NCBI GenBank assembly: GCA_028281485.1
Contig: JANQJT010000023.1
Coordinates: forward strand, 1-19,086
DNA from: Phycisphaeraceae bacterium
GTDB lineage: Bacteria; Planctomycetota; Phycisphaerae; Phycisphaerales; Zrk34
Length of the DNA: 19,086 nt
Direction of reading: 5' to 3'
Position numbers and translations under genes: made by a program. Positions 6,524 to 14,229 of this stretch are shown here, one piece after another; the first letter of the stretch is position 1; every line of letters starts with the position of its first letter. A model generated the notes under the pieces. That model saw only the letters and a list, made by a program, of their open reading frames with translations. It ran no database searches and was not told the DNA's origin.

Positions 6524-7651
6524 TTAGGCGGGCGCCTTGTAAAACGGCAGCGGGACAACCGTCGCGCCGACGGTGTTGTCGTTGCCCAGGTCGACGGTCA
6601 GCGCCGTGTCGATGTCGCAGTGTTCCGCGTCGACGTACGCCATGGCGATGGGGTAACCCAGCGTGGGCGACATGCAGCCGCTGGTGACCGTGCCGACGGG
6701 TTGGCCGTCGCGCAACACCGTCATGCCCTGGCGCGGCGTGCGTTTGCCGTCGATCCTCAGGCCCACACGCTTCTGCTTCGGACCCTCGGCGGCGATCTCC
6801 TTCAGCGCCTCGATGCCGATGAAAGGCTCGGGGTCGCCGTAGGTCGTGTCTTCGTCCTTATCCAGCGACACCGCGAACGACAGGTCCGCGCTGATCGGGT
6901 CGATGTCTTCGGTCAGCTCGTGGCCGTACAGCGGCATGCCCGCTTCGAGGCGGAGCGTGTCCCGCGCACCCAGACCGATCGGCGCGACGCGGTCCTTGCC
7001 GTTCTCGTCTTTCTTCACCAGCAGCTTCAGCGCCATGTCGACCACCTTGGCCGGCAGGATGATCTCCACGCCGTTCTCACCGGTGTACCCCGTGCGCGAA
7101 ACGACCAGCTTGAGGATCAGCAGGTTCTTGACGGTGAACGCGTACCGCTTGAGGCCGGGGATTTCCTTGGAGAAGTTGGTGATGTACTCCATCGCGGCCG
7201 GGCCCTGAATGGCAACCATCGCCGTCGATTCGGTCTGGTCTTCGATCTTCACCGACAGGTCGCCGATGACCGCGTCGAAGTGAGCCAGGAGCTTGTCCCG
7301 GTTCGACGCGTTAGCCACCATCAGCCAATAGTCCTCGAACCGGTAGACCAGCACGTCGTCCAAGACGCCGCCGGCCTCGTTACAGACCAACGCGTAACGG
7401 CAGGTCTTTTCCTTCATGTCGCTGACGCGCCGCGTGACCACGCGCTCGAGAAACCGCCGTGCGTGTCTGCCCTTGAACTGGAACCGCGCCATGTGTGACA
7501 CGTCGAAGATGCCCACGTCGTTGCGCACGGCGTTGTGCTCGTCGACGATCGAGCCGTAGTGGATCGGCATCTCCCACCCCGCGAACTCGACAAACTTCGC
7601 GTCGCGCTCGGCGTGGTGGTTATAAAAAGCGGTGCGTTTGAGGTCCGACAC
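6524..7651 (-). CDS. gcvT: Aminomethyltransferase (glycine cleavage system T protein)
   Basis: GcvT moves the methylene group of the aminomethyl-lipoyl H protein to tetrahydrofolate and releases ammonia, in glycine breakdown. The family signature is clear along the whole length: FVEFAGWEMPIHYGSI, then VGIFDVSHM near the N-terminus, GGVLDDVLVYR with the conserved Asp, SRTGYTGENGVEI in the middle, ARDTLRLEAGMPLYGHEL, and TSGCMSPTLGYPIAMAYV at the end. I prefer the GTG at 7651 (375 residues, MSDLKRTAFYNHH) because AAGGGATG lies just upstream of it and the family normally starts this way. An ATG at 7666 would add five residues but has no ribosome-binding site. The other glycine cleavage proteins (H, P) are not in the window. 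Confidence 0.95.
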   Translation of the reverse strand: MSDLKRTAFYNHHAERDAKFVEFAGWEMPIHYGSIVDEHNAVRNDVGIFDVSHMARFQFKGRHARRFLERVVTRRVSDMKEKTCRYALVCNEAGGVLDDVLVYRFEDYWLMVANASNRDKLLAHFDAVIGDLSVKIEDQTESTAMVAIQGPAAMEYITNFSKEIPGLKRYAFTVKNLLILKLVVSRTGYTGENGVEIILPAKVVDMALKLLVKKDENGKDRVAPIGLGARDTLRLEAGMPLYGHELTEDIDPISADLSFAVSLDKDEDTTYGDPEPFIGIEALKEIAAEGPKQKRVGLRIDGKRTPRQGMTVLRDGQPVGTVTSGCMSPTLGYPIAMAYVDAEHCDIDTALTVDLGNDNTVGATVVPLPFYKAPA

Positions 7652-7686
7652 GACACATCCCTTCATGATCAGGCGAAGCGGGCCTC

Positions 7687-7692
7687 ATGATA
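7687..7692 (-). promoter_or_regulatory. Candidate -10 element of gcvT
   Basis: Read on the minus strand this is TATCAT (5 of 6 to TATAAT), with a weak TTCGCC 18 bases upstream. Transcription would start near 7680, giving about 29 bases of leader to the GTG start at 7651 with the AAGGGA ribosome-binding site inside it. Its position supports that start, but the -35 is poor. Confidence 0.35.
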
Positions 7693-7739
7693 GATGACCG
7701 CGGCGACGATGGCGAACGCGCGTGCCGCACGTCAAACGG

Positions 7740-9572
7740 TTACGGGGCGACGTACTTGATGCGGTCGCTGACCCAGCGGTCCCCGGAGTACTGCCGGGGC
7801 GCGGTGAGCGTGAAGGTGTCGCCGTTCACGTCGTGCAGCAGGGCGGCGGTGTTGAGGATCAGCACGGCCTCGATGCGCGAGTCGGCGTCAGCCAAGGCCT
7901 TGGCGATCACCTCCTGCGGCGGTTCAGCCATGATCAGCGCCAAATACTCCGCCGCACGCGTCCGCACCAGGGGCTCCGGATCGTTCGCCGCCAACTCCCG
8001 CGCGCGATCGGCAAACGGCTCGGCCTCTTCCCCAAACGCGCTACAGGTAATCAGGCCCCAGTATCGCTGCCACGGATCGCGACTGGCTAGCGCCGCGGCG
8101 ATGCCGCGCTTGGCCTCGCCGAACGGCACCAATTGCAGGTCGGCGATGTCCACGTACTTCGAAATATCCCGCTTGTGACTCTGACCGAACCGCACGGGAT
8201 TGGCCATCGCCTGTTCGACCTGCACCGGCTCGGGGTAGAACGACAGGTCCGGCATGCCCTTGACCCAGTCCCGCAAGCCCTGACGCATCTCGGCCAACTG
8301 CTCGGCGTAGGCCGGGTCGTCGGCAAGATTCTTTGTCTCAAACGGATCGACCGACAGGTCGTACAGCGCCTCGGGCGCACGCGCCTTGAAGAAGGCCGAC
8401 TGCACCGCGCTCAGCTCGCCGTCCTCGAACATCTGTCGCCACTGACGGAACGCCATCTGGCGATAGCGGTACTGGTTGAACAGGCCGTCGATGTTGAACG
8501 GCTGATAGCTGCGCATGTATTTCAGGTTGCCCTTGCGGTAGGTGCGCACCAGGTCGTACTTCTCATCGAATCGGTCGGCGTAGCCGAACGCCTCGTCGCG
8601 CGCGTTGACCTCGTCCATCGCGATGCCCTTGCCCAGGAACGGCTGGCCGTCGATACCGCGGGGCGGCTTCACGCCCGCCAGGTGCAGCAGCGTCGGACCG
8701 AAATCGACAAACGAGACGAATCCGTCCACGCGATCGCCGTAGTCGGCATCGACCAGGTGCTTGTAATTCTCCGGCACGCGCACCACCAACGGCACGTGCA
8801 GCCCGACCTCGTAGGCGTATCCCTTGCTGCCGGCCACCACGCCGCCGTGATCGCCGAAGTAGAAGACGAACGTGTCTTCGAGTAGGCCGTCTTCTTCGAG
8901 CTGCCGGATCACCTGGCCGAACTGCTCGTCGACTTTCACGTGATTGTCCTGGTACCGGGCGTAGGTGTAGCGGAAGACGGGCGTGTCGGGGTGCTGCGGC
9001 CAGAGCGTGACGGAGTCCGGGTCGGTCTGCGTGGGATTCGACTGCATGTCGTTGTAATTGAAATGCAGCGTGCCCTCGTGCGTGGTGGCCAGCGAGATCA
9101 TGAAAAAGAAGGGCTGACCGGGTTCGCGATCGCGCCACGTGGCCTTCCTGGAGGAGTCGTGCCAGAAGTCGTTCGCCCAGATCGTGTTGTAGTCGGTCTT
9201 GGAACGGTTGGCGGTGTGATAACCGGCGGCGCGCAGCAGGGCGGACCAGTGACGCACGCCGTCCGGCTCGGGCGCGTTGGTGTCGCGACGGTGGTACTGC
9301 GTGCCGATGCGCGGCCCGTAACAGCTCGTCGCCAGCGTCGTGCGGGCGGTGGAACAGACCGGCGCGTTGCTGAACGCGTGGTTGAAGACCAGCCCGTGCT
9401 TGGCCAGCGCCTCGACGTTCGGCATGGGTGCGCCGGTGGGGTTGTAGAGCCGCACGAAATGCTTGGTGTTGTCTTCGGAAACGAGGAACACGAAGTTCGG
9501 CTGATCGGCGGCGCCGGCCGACTGGCAGGCAGTGAGCGTGACCAGGGCGATCAGAACGGCAAGTCGTTGCAT
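7740..9572 (-). CDS. Lipoprotein sulfatase (formylglycine-dependent family)
   Basis: This 610-residue protein starts at the ATG 9572, which has AAGAGGA upstream; the frame runs further up without a better start. Residues 1-16 are a lipoprotein signal (LTLTAC, lipobox LTAC), so it is probably anchored in the envelope. The sulfatase fold is clear: metal-site SEDN (33-35 region), active-site segment PVCSTARTTL with Cys73 and Arg77, GPRIGTQYH, HEG near 165, FGDHGG near 240, and SKGYAYEVGLHVPLVVR. The usual C-x-P-x-R reads C-S-T-A-R here (Pro to Thr); Cys and Arg are kept, so conversion to formylglycine is still plausible. The last ~130 residues look like helical HEAT-type repeats (RDPWQRYWGLI, PLVRTRAAEYLALI). 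The substrate is unknown; polysaccharide sulfate is common in marine planctomycetes. Confidence 0.92.
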   Translation of the reverse strand: MQRLAVLIALVTLTACQSAGAADQPNFVFLVSEDNTKHFVRLYNPTGAPMPNVEALAKHGLVFNHAFSNAPVCSTARTTLATSCYGPRIGTQYHRRDTNAPEPDGVRHWSALLRAAGYHTANRSKTDYNTIWANDFWHDSSRKATWRDREPGQPFFFMISLATTHEGTLHFNYNDMQSNPTQTDPDSVTLWPQHPDTPVFRYTYARYQDNHVKVDEQFGQVIRQLEEDGLLEDTFVFYFGDHGGVVAGSKGYAYEVGLHVPLVVRVPENYKHLVDADYGDRVDGFVSFVDFGPTLLHLAGVKPPRGIDGQPFLGKGIAMDEVNARDEAFGYADRFDEKYDLVRTYRKGNLKYMRSYQPFNIDGLFNQYRYRQMAFRQWRQMFEDGELSAVQSAFFKARAPEALYDLSVDPFETKNLADDPAYAEQLAEMRQGLRDWVKGMPDLSFYPEPVQVEQAMANPVRFGQSHKRDISKYVDIADLQLVPFGEAKRGIAAALASRDPWQRYWGLITCSAFGEEAEPFADRARELAANDPEPLVRTRAAEYLALIMAEPPQEVIAKALADADSRIEAVLILNTAALLHDVNGDTFTLTAPRQYSGDRWVSDRIKYVAP

Positions 9573-9630
9573 GGCGATATCCTCTTGGGGTGAGGGGCTG
9601 GATCGATTGTCCTGTTGAGCCTCGCGTAAC

Positions 9631-9639
9631 AGTGTAACA
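9631..9639 (-). promoter_or_regulatory. Candidate extended -10 promoter for the sulfatase gene
   Basis: On the minus strand TGTTACACT fits an extended -10 (TGn followed by TACACT, 4 of 6). No -35 match is seen at the right distance. It would give a leader of about 50 bases to the ATG at 9572. Confidence 0.3.
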
Positions 9640-9717
9640 GGCCCGCCCGCCGGCGCATAAATCGCCGACACACCCCTCAGACGCTGCAAATCCCGGTCCT
9701 ATGACAAGACGTGCGGA

Positions 9718-10866
9718 TTATTCACTGGCGTATTGCAGCGCGAGGATGGCGTAGGCCGTGACCAGGTTGGGATCGCCCTCCATCCAGCGGTCCGTGTCGT
9801 TGGTCCACGATCCGTCCTCGGCCTGCAAGGCACAGAGCTTGTCGATCAGCTCGTTAGACCAGTTGCGTTTCGTCCCGTCACGCGTCTCGATCTCGGCTTC
9901 GCCGTTGGCCGCGAGCGCGCGGGCGAAGATGTGCAGGTAGTAGTAGTAGCCCTGCATGCCGACGCCGGGGTTCTCTTCGAGCGTGTAGTTGTTGGCGATC
10001 CACGTGCGCGCCGCGATCATGCGCGGGTCGTCGGTATCCATCGCGCCGTAGAGGTAAGACATGAAGCCGGCGTAGGTCATCGAGCCGTACGTGCGAAGCC
10101 GGCTCTTGGGCGGCAGGCCGTCGATCGCGCGCTGCTTCTCATCGGGGCTGGCCATGGACTGCGGCCGACCGACGTGGTTGCGGTCGATCGAGGTGGCGTA
10201 GATGAACCCGCCGTCGGGCTCGATGAACTTGCCGAACTTCTTGTTCTGCTCGACGCCCTGGCACTGCGTGATGAAGACCATCGCGTTCACGAACGCCGGG
10301 TCGTTGGGTTCGAGGCCCGAGTCGTGCAGCGCCGCGAGCATCATCGCCGTGTTCGACATGTCGGGCCGACCGTGCCGACCGTAACCGGCGCCGCCGAAGT
10401 GGGGGTGTGATTCGGTGACGGTCTCGCCGTCTTCGAGCGTCTGGCCGGCGTACTGCAGGCCCCTGAGACACCGCTGCGCACCGGCGATCATCTGCTCGAC
10501 CTCCGGATCGGTGCGGTCCAGCTCCGAGAGCATCATCAACACGATCGAGGTGTTGTAGTTGATGAGGAAGCGGTCGTAGAAACCGCCGTCGTCTTTCTGC
10601 TTGGTCTTGATGAACGCCATCGCCTTCACCAATGCCGGATCATCGGGGGCGATGTCCTGGCGGAGCATGGCCGTGCCGATCAGCGCGGTGATGGCGGGGC
10701 CGGGCTGCGGCGTCCACGATCCGTCCTCGGCCTGGGTGCTGCGCAGAAAAGCGATGCCTTTTTCGATCGCTTCTTGCGCCTTGCGTTGATGCGCCTCGTC
10801 GGCGGCCTGAGCCGACACGCACAACACCGTGACCACGAGCAACGCGTAAGTGATGGACCTGTTCAT
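9718..10866 (-). CDS. Secreted squalene-cyclase/prenyltransferase-fold repeat protein
   Basis: This 382-residue protein starts at the ATG 10866 with GGAG upstream inside rsmE; a longer reading frame exists but lacks a signal. Residues 1-21 are a signal peptide (VLCVSAQA before the cut). The mature part is a series of alpha/alpha-barrel repeats of the terpenoid-cyclase type: QAEDGSWTPQPGPAITALIG (residues 45 on), KQKDDGGFYD, NTAMMLAALHDSG, EPDGGFIYATS, MTYAGFMSYLYG, and a closing QAEDGSWTND near 348. I see no DxDD acid motif of squalene-hopene cyclase, so it is probably not a hopene-making enzyme but a related secreted toroid of unknown role. Its ATG shares one base with the TGA of rsmE (TGATG), so translation is coupled to an rRNA methyltransferase, an odd pairing. 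Confidence 0.85.
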   Translation of the reverse strand: MNRSITYALLVVTVLCVSAQAADEAHQRKAQEAIEKGIAFLRSTQAEDGSWTPQPGPAITALIGTAMLRQDIAPDDPALVKAMAFIKTKQKDDGGFYDRFLINYNTSIVLMMLSELDRTDPEVEQMIAGAQRCLRGLQYAGQTLEDGETVTESHPHFGGAGYGRHGRPDMSNTAMMLAALHDSGLEPNDPAFVNAMVFITQCQGVEQNKKFGKFIEPDGGFIYATSIDRNHVGRPQSMASPDEKQRAIDGLPPKSRLRTYGSMTYAGFMSYLYGAMDTDDPRMIAARTWIANNYTLEENPGVGMQGYYYYLHIFARALAANGEAEIETRDGTKRNWSNELIDKLCALQAEDGSWTNDTDRWMEGDPNLVTAYAILALQYASE

Positions 10867-11606
10867 CAGTCGATCTCCGTCTGTTGATTGCGCGGCTCGG
10901 TCATCGCTCGCAGGATCGCGACGCCCGCCGCCGCCGCGTTCTCGACACGCAAGACGTTCGGCCCGAACCGCCAGCTCACCCAACCCGCTTCCGCGGCCCG
11001 CTCTCGCTCCCGCGCAGACCAGCCGCCCTCAGGCCCGACCAGCAACAACACCCGCCGGGCCTCGTGAATCATAGACGACCCGTCGAGCAATTCTTCTGTC
11101 TGCAATCCCTGCAAATCCGACAAAATCACCCGGTCGTACGCATCCGACTCGAAAAACGCCTCCAGCTTCGTCAGCGGGTCGATCGTCATCAGATACGCCC
11201 GGCGACACTGCTTGGCCGACTCCGCGGCGATCCGCTCGTAACGCGTCAGCTTGTTGGCGCCCGGCTCGACCACTGAGTACTCCGTGATCAGCGGGATCAA
11301 GCGGTCGACGCCGAGCTGGCTGACCGCGTCCACCAGCGCATCGGCGCGCGGCCCTTTCGGGATCGCCACCGCCAGGTCCAACACGGGTAGCAACGGCTCG
11401 ACATACTCCCGCTCCCGCACATCCACCACCATCTGTCGCGACAGCTCGACAATCTCACACGCAGCCGACCCGCCCCGACCGTCGTAGAGCTCCACGGTCT
11501 CGCCGACGCTCAGCCGCAGGGACTTTCGCGCGTGTGCCGCCTGATCGTCGCTGAGCGTGATCCGATCACCGGACAGGTCATCACAATAGAAACGTCTGAT
11601 CGCCAT
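10866..11606 (-). CDS. rsmE: 16S rRNA (uracil-1498 N3) methyltransferase
   Basis: RsmE methylates U1498 in the decoding region of 16S rRNA using SAM; it belongs to the SPOUT (trefoil-knot) class. Visible marks are the N-terminal barrel-like region (HARKSLRLSVGETVELYDGRG), AIPKGPRADALVDAVSQLGVDRLIPL, the QCRR segment, and the knot motifs LLLVGPEGGWSARERE (residues ~187-202) and FGPNVLRVENAAAAGVAIL (~214-232). The common LRTETA version of the last motif reads LRVENAA here. Length (246) is normal. The start at 11606 has no clear ribosome-binding site. A 1-base overlap joins it to the secreted repeat protein downstream. Confidence 0.93.
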   Translation of the reverse strand: MAIRRFYCDDLSGDRITLSDDQAAHARKSLRLSVGETVELYDGRGGSAACEIVELSRQMVVDVREREYVEPLLPVLDLAVAIPKGPRADALVDAVSQLGVDRLIPLITEYSVVEPGANKLTRYERIAAESAKQCRRAYLMTIDPLTKLEAFFESDAYDRVILSDLQGLQTEELLDGSSMIHEARRVLLLVGPEGGWSARERERAAEAGWVSWRFGPNVLRVENAAAAGVAILRAMTEPRNQQTEID

Positions 11607-11628
11607 GGCGTATGCTTGTTATCGGAAC

Positions 11629-11694
11629 GGGCCGGCCATTAAGTCCTTACCGGCCGTTGCCGATGATAAACGTGGTTACGCAGGGCGCCTGCGT
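11629..11694. promoter_or_regulatory. Two inverted repeats in the divergent rsmE / motif-protein intergenic region
   Basis: GGCCGG and CCGGCC (about 11630-11635 and 11650-11655) can pair across a 14-base loop. Separately ACGCAG (11678-11683) pairs with CTGCGT (11689-11694) around GGCGC. They lie between two divergent genes, where operators or leader hairpins are expected. No confident promoter hexamers were found. Confidence 0.25.
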
Positions 11695-11750
11695 GGCCCT
11701 GTAACGTGGATGGACAGTGTAACCGCACAAGACGGACCAGGTCGAACACA

Positions 11751-12731
11751 GTGCCAGACGACTCCCAAGATTTCGAAGATCAGCTCGACGCGATGATCGC
11801 GGACGCCGAGTCTGCCGCTTCGGCGCCGCCCGAAGCACCGGACCCCGCTGCGTCCGGAGACGGCGCGGGGCTTGATGGCGACGTGCAGAGCATGCTCGAC
11901 GAGGTCAACGCCGCCAAGAGCCAGGGCAACGATTCGGCGCCCGATGAACCCGGCGAAGCGGAACTCATCGACGAGATCGATCGGATGCTCGCATCCGGCG
12001 CCGACGAGGCACTCAACGGAAACTTCGAGACGGTCGAGGAGATGGACCAGGCACTGACGCCTGAACCCGAGCCCGAGCCCGAACCCGTCGCTTCCCCATC
12101 TGAGACAGATGACGGCGAACTCGATCTCGACACGGCCGGCGAGATACAGAGCATGGACGAGATGCTCGCCGAGGAGGCCAAGGTCGAGCTGCCGGAAGAC
12201 GACGAGATCGACGATCCCGCCGCAGCCAACGCTCCCACGATCCCCCTCGAAGCCGAGGCTTCGAGCGAAAACACACCCGCCGCCGATCCGACCGATGACG
12301 TCGACGGAGACTTCGCCTCAGCAGGCGACGTGGCCGCGGAACTCGACGAGATCGAGAACATGGCCGCAAGCGAAGCGACGCCGCCTCCGCCCCCAGCCGA
12401 ATCCCCCGCCAAACCCGTCGTCGAAGAAACCGTCATCGCAGAGGAAGACAAGCCGCAAACACCCCCCGGGGTCATGGGCATCCTCGCCAAGGTCAACGGC
12501 CCGGTCATGAAGATGCACCCCCTCACGCAGGCCATGGTCGGCTGCATCGCGATCGGCACACTCCTGCTCGCGTTGGCCTGCATCATCAAGGCCATCCTCG
12601 GCACGACCGTCATGGTCATGCTGCTCGTGCCGCTGATGTCACTGCAGGCCGTGGCCGTGTATATCCTGATCGTCAAGCCCAACAAGCCGCCCAAGGCCGA
12701 AGCCGAAGCCCCGGCCGAACCGGCCGCGTGA
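11751..12731 (+). CDS. Acidic membrane protein with repeated MLDE-type motifs and C-terminal membrane hairpin
   Basis: I do not recognise a named family. The frame is open from an ATG at 11706, but neither start has a strong ribosome-binding site. I prefer the GTG at 11751 (326 residues) because the extra 15 residues are basic and unlike the rest. Residues 1-240 are very acidic and probably disordered, with Pro/Glu (EPEPEPEP) and Pro runs. At least five short helical motifs with a shared pattern occur: DQLDAMIADA (~10), QSMLDEVNAA (~46), LIDEIDRMLA (~72), IQSMDEMLAEEA (~132) and LDEIENMAAS (~198). Two membrane segments follow (~260-282, ~286-308) and a short Pro/Glu/Ala tail. This suggests a cytoplasmic display of docking peptides held at the membrane. 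The trmB gene follows after 31 bases. Confidence 0.72.
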   Translation: MPDDSQDFEDQLDAMIADAESAASAPPEAPDPAASGDGAGLDGDVQSMLDEVNAAKSQGNDSAPDEPGEAELIDEIDRMLASGADEALNGNFETVEEMDQALTPEPEPEPEPVASPSETDDGELDLDTAGEIQSMDEMLAEEAKVELPEDDEIDDPAAANAPTIPLEAEASSENTPAADPTDDVDGDFASAGDVAAELDEIENMAASEATPPPPPAESPAKPVVEETVIAEEDKPQTPPGVMGILAKVNGPVMKMHPLTQAMVGCIAIGTLLLALACIIKAILGTTVMVMLLVPLMSLQAVAVYILIVKPNKPPKAEAEAPAEPAA

Positions 12732-12749
12732 GCCGACGTGATCTGTCGC

Positions 12750-12755
12750 TACAAT
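12750..12755 (+). promoter_or_regulatory. -10 element of trmB, indicating a leaderless message
   Basis: TACAAT (5 of 6 to TATAAT) ends 7 bases before the trmB ATG at 12763, so transcription should begin at or next to the start codon. No ribosome-binding site precedes that ATG (CCCCCAC). No -35 hexamer is seen. Confidence 0.5.
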
Positions 12756-12762
12756 CCCCCAC

Positions 12763-13434
12763 ATGAGCATCAAACCCTCACGCGGTAAGCCGCTGGATGT
12801 CGGCGCGATCGGTCTGGGCCCCGACGCCCTGCCCGCCATGGCCGACACCGCGGCGCAATCCCGCTTCGACTTTCGCGCATGGTGGCCCGAGGACCGCCGC
12901 GAACTGCCCTACGAACTCGAGATCGGGTCCGGCAAGGGCACCTTTCTCGTTCAGCAGGCCCAGCAGATGCCCGACACCAACTACCTCGGCATCGAGTACG
13001 CCGGCCAGTTCGCCCGCTACGCCGCCGACCGCCTGAGGCGTCACAACCTCAACAACGTCCGCATGCTCGCCTACGACGCGGCCGTCTTCGTCGAGTGGTT
13101 CTGTCCCGACGCGTCGTTCCGACAGGTACACATCTACTTCCCCGACCCCTGGCCCAAGGCCCGACACCACAAACGACGCCTCATCCAGACCCCGCTGCTG
13201 CGCCAGCTCCACCGCGTCCTCACCCCCAATGGCTTCGTCCGCATCGTCACCGACCACGATGACTACTACGCCTGGATCGAGGACCACGTCGCACAGGTTA
13301 CCGACCTCTTCGAGCGTCAGCCGTTTGAAAGGCCCATCGGCGCCGGCGAAGGCGAGGTGGTCGGCACCAACTTCGAACGCAAGTACCGCCGCGAGGGCAG
13401 GCCCTTCAACGCCCTGTCGCTGCGCAAGCTGTGA
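12763..13434 (+). CDS. trmB: tRNA (guanine-N7)-methyltransferase
   Basis: TrmB makes m7G46 in the tRNA variable loop using SAM. The 223-residue protein has the SAM-binding loop LEIGSGKG (residues 52-59), YLGIEYA (~74-80), the family hallmark IYFPDPWPKARHHKRRL (124-140) and the C-terminal GTNFERKYRREGRPFNAL (201-218). The first ~45 residues are a variable extension. The gene lacks a ribosome-binding site and has a -10 element directly before its start, so it is likely transcribed from its own leaderless promoter. Its end is convergent with coaB (stop codons 21 bases apart), with no obvious terminator between them. Confidence 0.96.
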   Translation: MSIKPSRGKPLDVGAIGLGPDALPAMADTAAQSRFDFRAWWPEDRRELPYELEIGSGKGTFLVQQAQQMPDTNYLGIEYAGQFARYAADRLRRHNLNNVRMLAYDAAVFVEWFCPDASFRQVHIYFPDPWPKARHHKRRLIQTPLLRQLHRVLTPNGFVRIVTDHDDYYAWIEDHVAQVTDLFERQPFERPIGAGEGEVVGTNFERKYRREGRPFNALSLRKL

Positions 13435-13455
13435 TGCGAATTGAAGACGCCGCCG

Positions 13456-14094
13456 TCACCCGTCCGACTGGATCCACTCGACCAGCCACTTGGCGAAGTC
13501 GTCCTTCGGTAGCACGCCGGGGCTGAGCGATTCACCGCTGGCCAGGATCAGCGTCGCATCGATGTCGGCTGAGCCCATCGTCTTGAGCGGGTTGGCGACG
13601 ATCGCGTCCAACCCCTTGCGCTGCAGCTTCTCCGCGGCGCGCCGCCGCAACACCTCCGGCTCTTCCAGCGCAAAACCCACGATCCGCTGCTCGGCCCGCT
13701 TGTCCGCCGCACACCGCGCCACCAGGTCCGGCACCGGCTCCAGCTCGATCGTCATCGACTGCCCCGTACGCGGCAGCTTGCCGTCGGAATAGGTCCTCGG
13801 ACGATAGTCCGCCACGGCCGCGGCCATGATCAAAACATCACAATCCTTGAAACACCGATCCAGTTCCGACGTCAGATCATGTGAAGAGGTGTAGGCGATC
13901 GTACGGATCGCCTCGGGCGGTGCGCCGCCGATCGGCCCCAGCAGCAGCGTCACGTCGCAACCGGCGTCACGCGCCGCCGCGGCCAGCGCCAGGCCCATCG
14001 CGCCACTCGAACGGTTGGCGATGTAACGCACGCGATCGATCGGCTCGTGGGTCGGACCCGCGGTAATGAGGATTTTCAGCGGTTTATCCGGCAT
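13456..14094 (-). CDS. coaB: Phosphopantothenate-cysteine ligase, stand-alone CoaB domain
   Basis: CoaB joins 4'-phosphopantothenate and cysteine in coenzyme A synthesis. In most bacteria it is the C-terminal half of the bifunctional Dfp (CoaBC) protein. Here only the ligase half is present, 212 residues starting at the ATG 14094 (MPDKPLKILITAGPTHEPID). Characteristic stretches are RVRYIANRSSGAMG (21-34), MAAAVADYRPR (90-100), GKLPR (105-109), RIVGFALE (137-144) and KLQRKGLDAIVAN (157-169). The frame runs further upstream, but that part shows no CoaC flavoprotein sequence and overlaps the promoter of the next gene. The decarboxylase CoaC should be encoded elsewhere. The ribosome-binding site is weak. 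Confidence 0.92.
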   Translation of the reverse strand: MPDKPLKILITAGPTHEPIDRVRYIANRSSGAMGLALAAAARDAGCDVTLLLGPIGGAPPEAIRTIAYTSSHDLTSELDRCFKDCDVLIMAAAVADYRPRTYSDGKLPRTGQSMTIELEPVPDLVARCAADKRAEQRIVGFALEEPEVLRRRAAEKLQRKGLDAIVANPLKTMGSADIDATLILASGESLSPGVLPKDDFAKWLVEWIQSDG

Positions 14095-14147
14095 CGCACA
14101 TCCGCGATAGATCATCAAGACGCGTTCATATCCGAACGTCTGTGTCT

Positions 14148-14156
14148 TGTTAGAAT
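14148..14156 (+). promoter_or_regulatory. Extended -10 promoter of the large secreted protein gene
   Basis: TGTTAGAAT has the TGn extension directly before TAGAAT (5 of 6). Transcription would start near 14163, giving a ~68-base leader that includes the AGGAGGA ribosome-binding site. No good -35 is visible, which an extended -10 does not require. Confidence 0.5.
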
Positions 14157-14229
14157 GACGGCTCGTATCCGGACGCAGTATAGCCAGACGCGCGGTCATC
14201 CGCCCGCGTCTCGGCAGGAGGACAATTCC

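Noticed and set aside
6515..7498. Plus-strand 327-codon frame opposite gcvT
   Set aside because: Arg/Val/Asp/His-rich shadow of the codon bias of gcvT, which has all family motifs.
7652..7739. Glycine riboswitch ahead of gcvT
   Set aside because: The gap is under 90 bases and shows no tandem aptamer-like conserved bulges; only a candidate -10 element is visible.
9718..10866. Squalene-hopene cyclase
   Set aside because: Repeats and fold fit, but the length (382 versus over 600 for the cyclase), the signal peptide and the lack of a DxDD motif argue against it.
12058..12084. Short tandem repeat coding Glu-Pro
   Set aside because: Only a small EPEPEPEP run inside a disordered linker; not a separate DNA repeat element.
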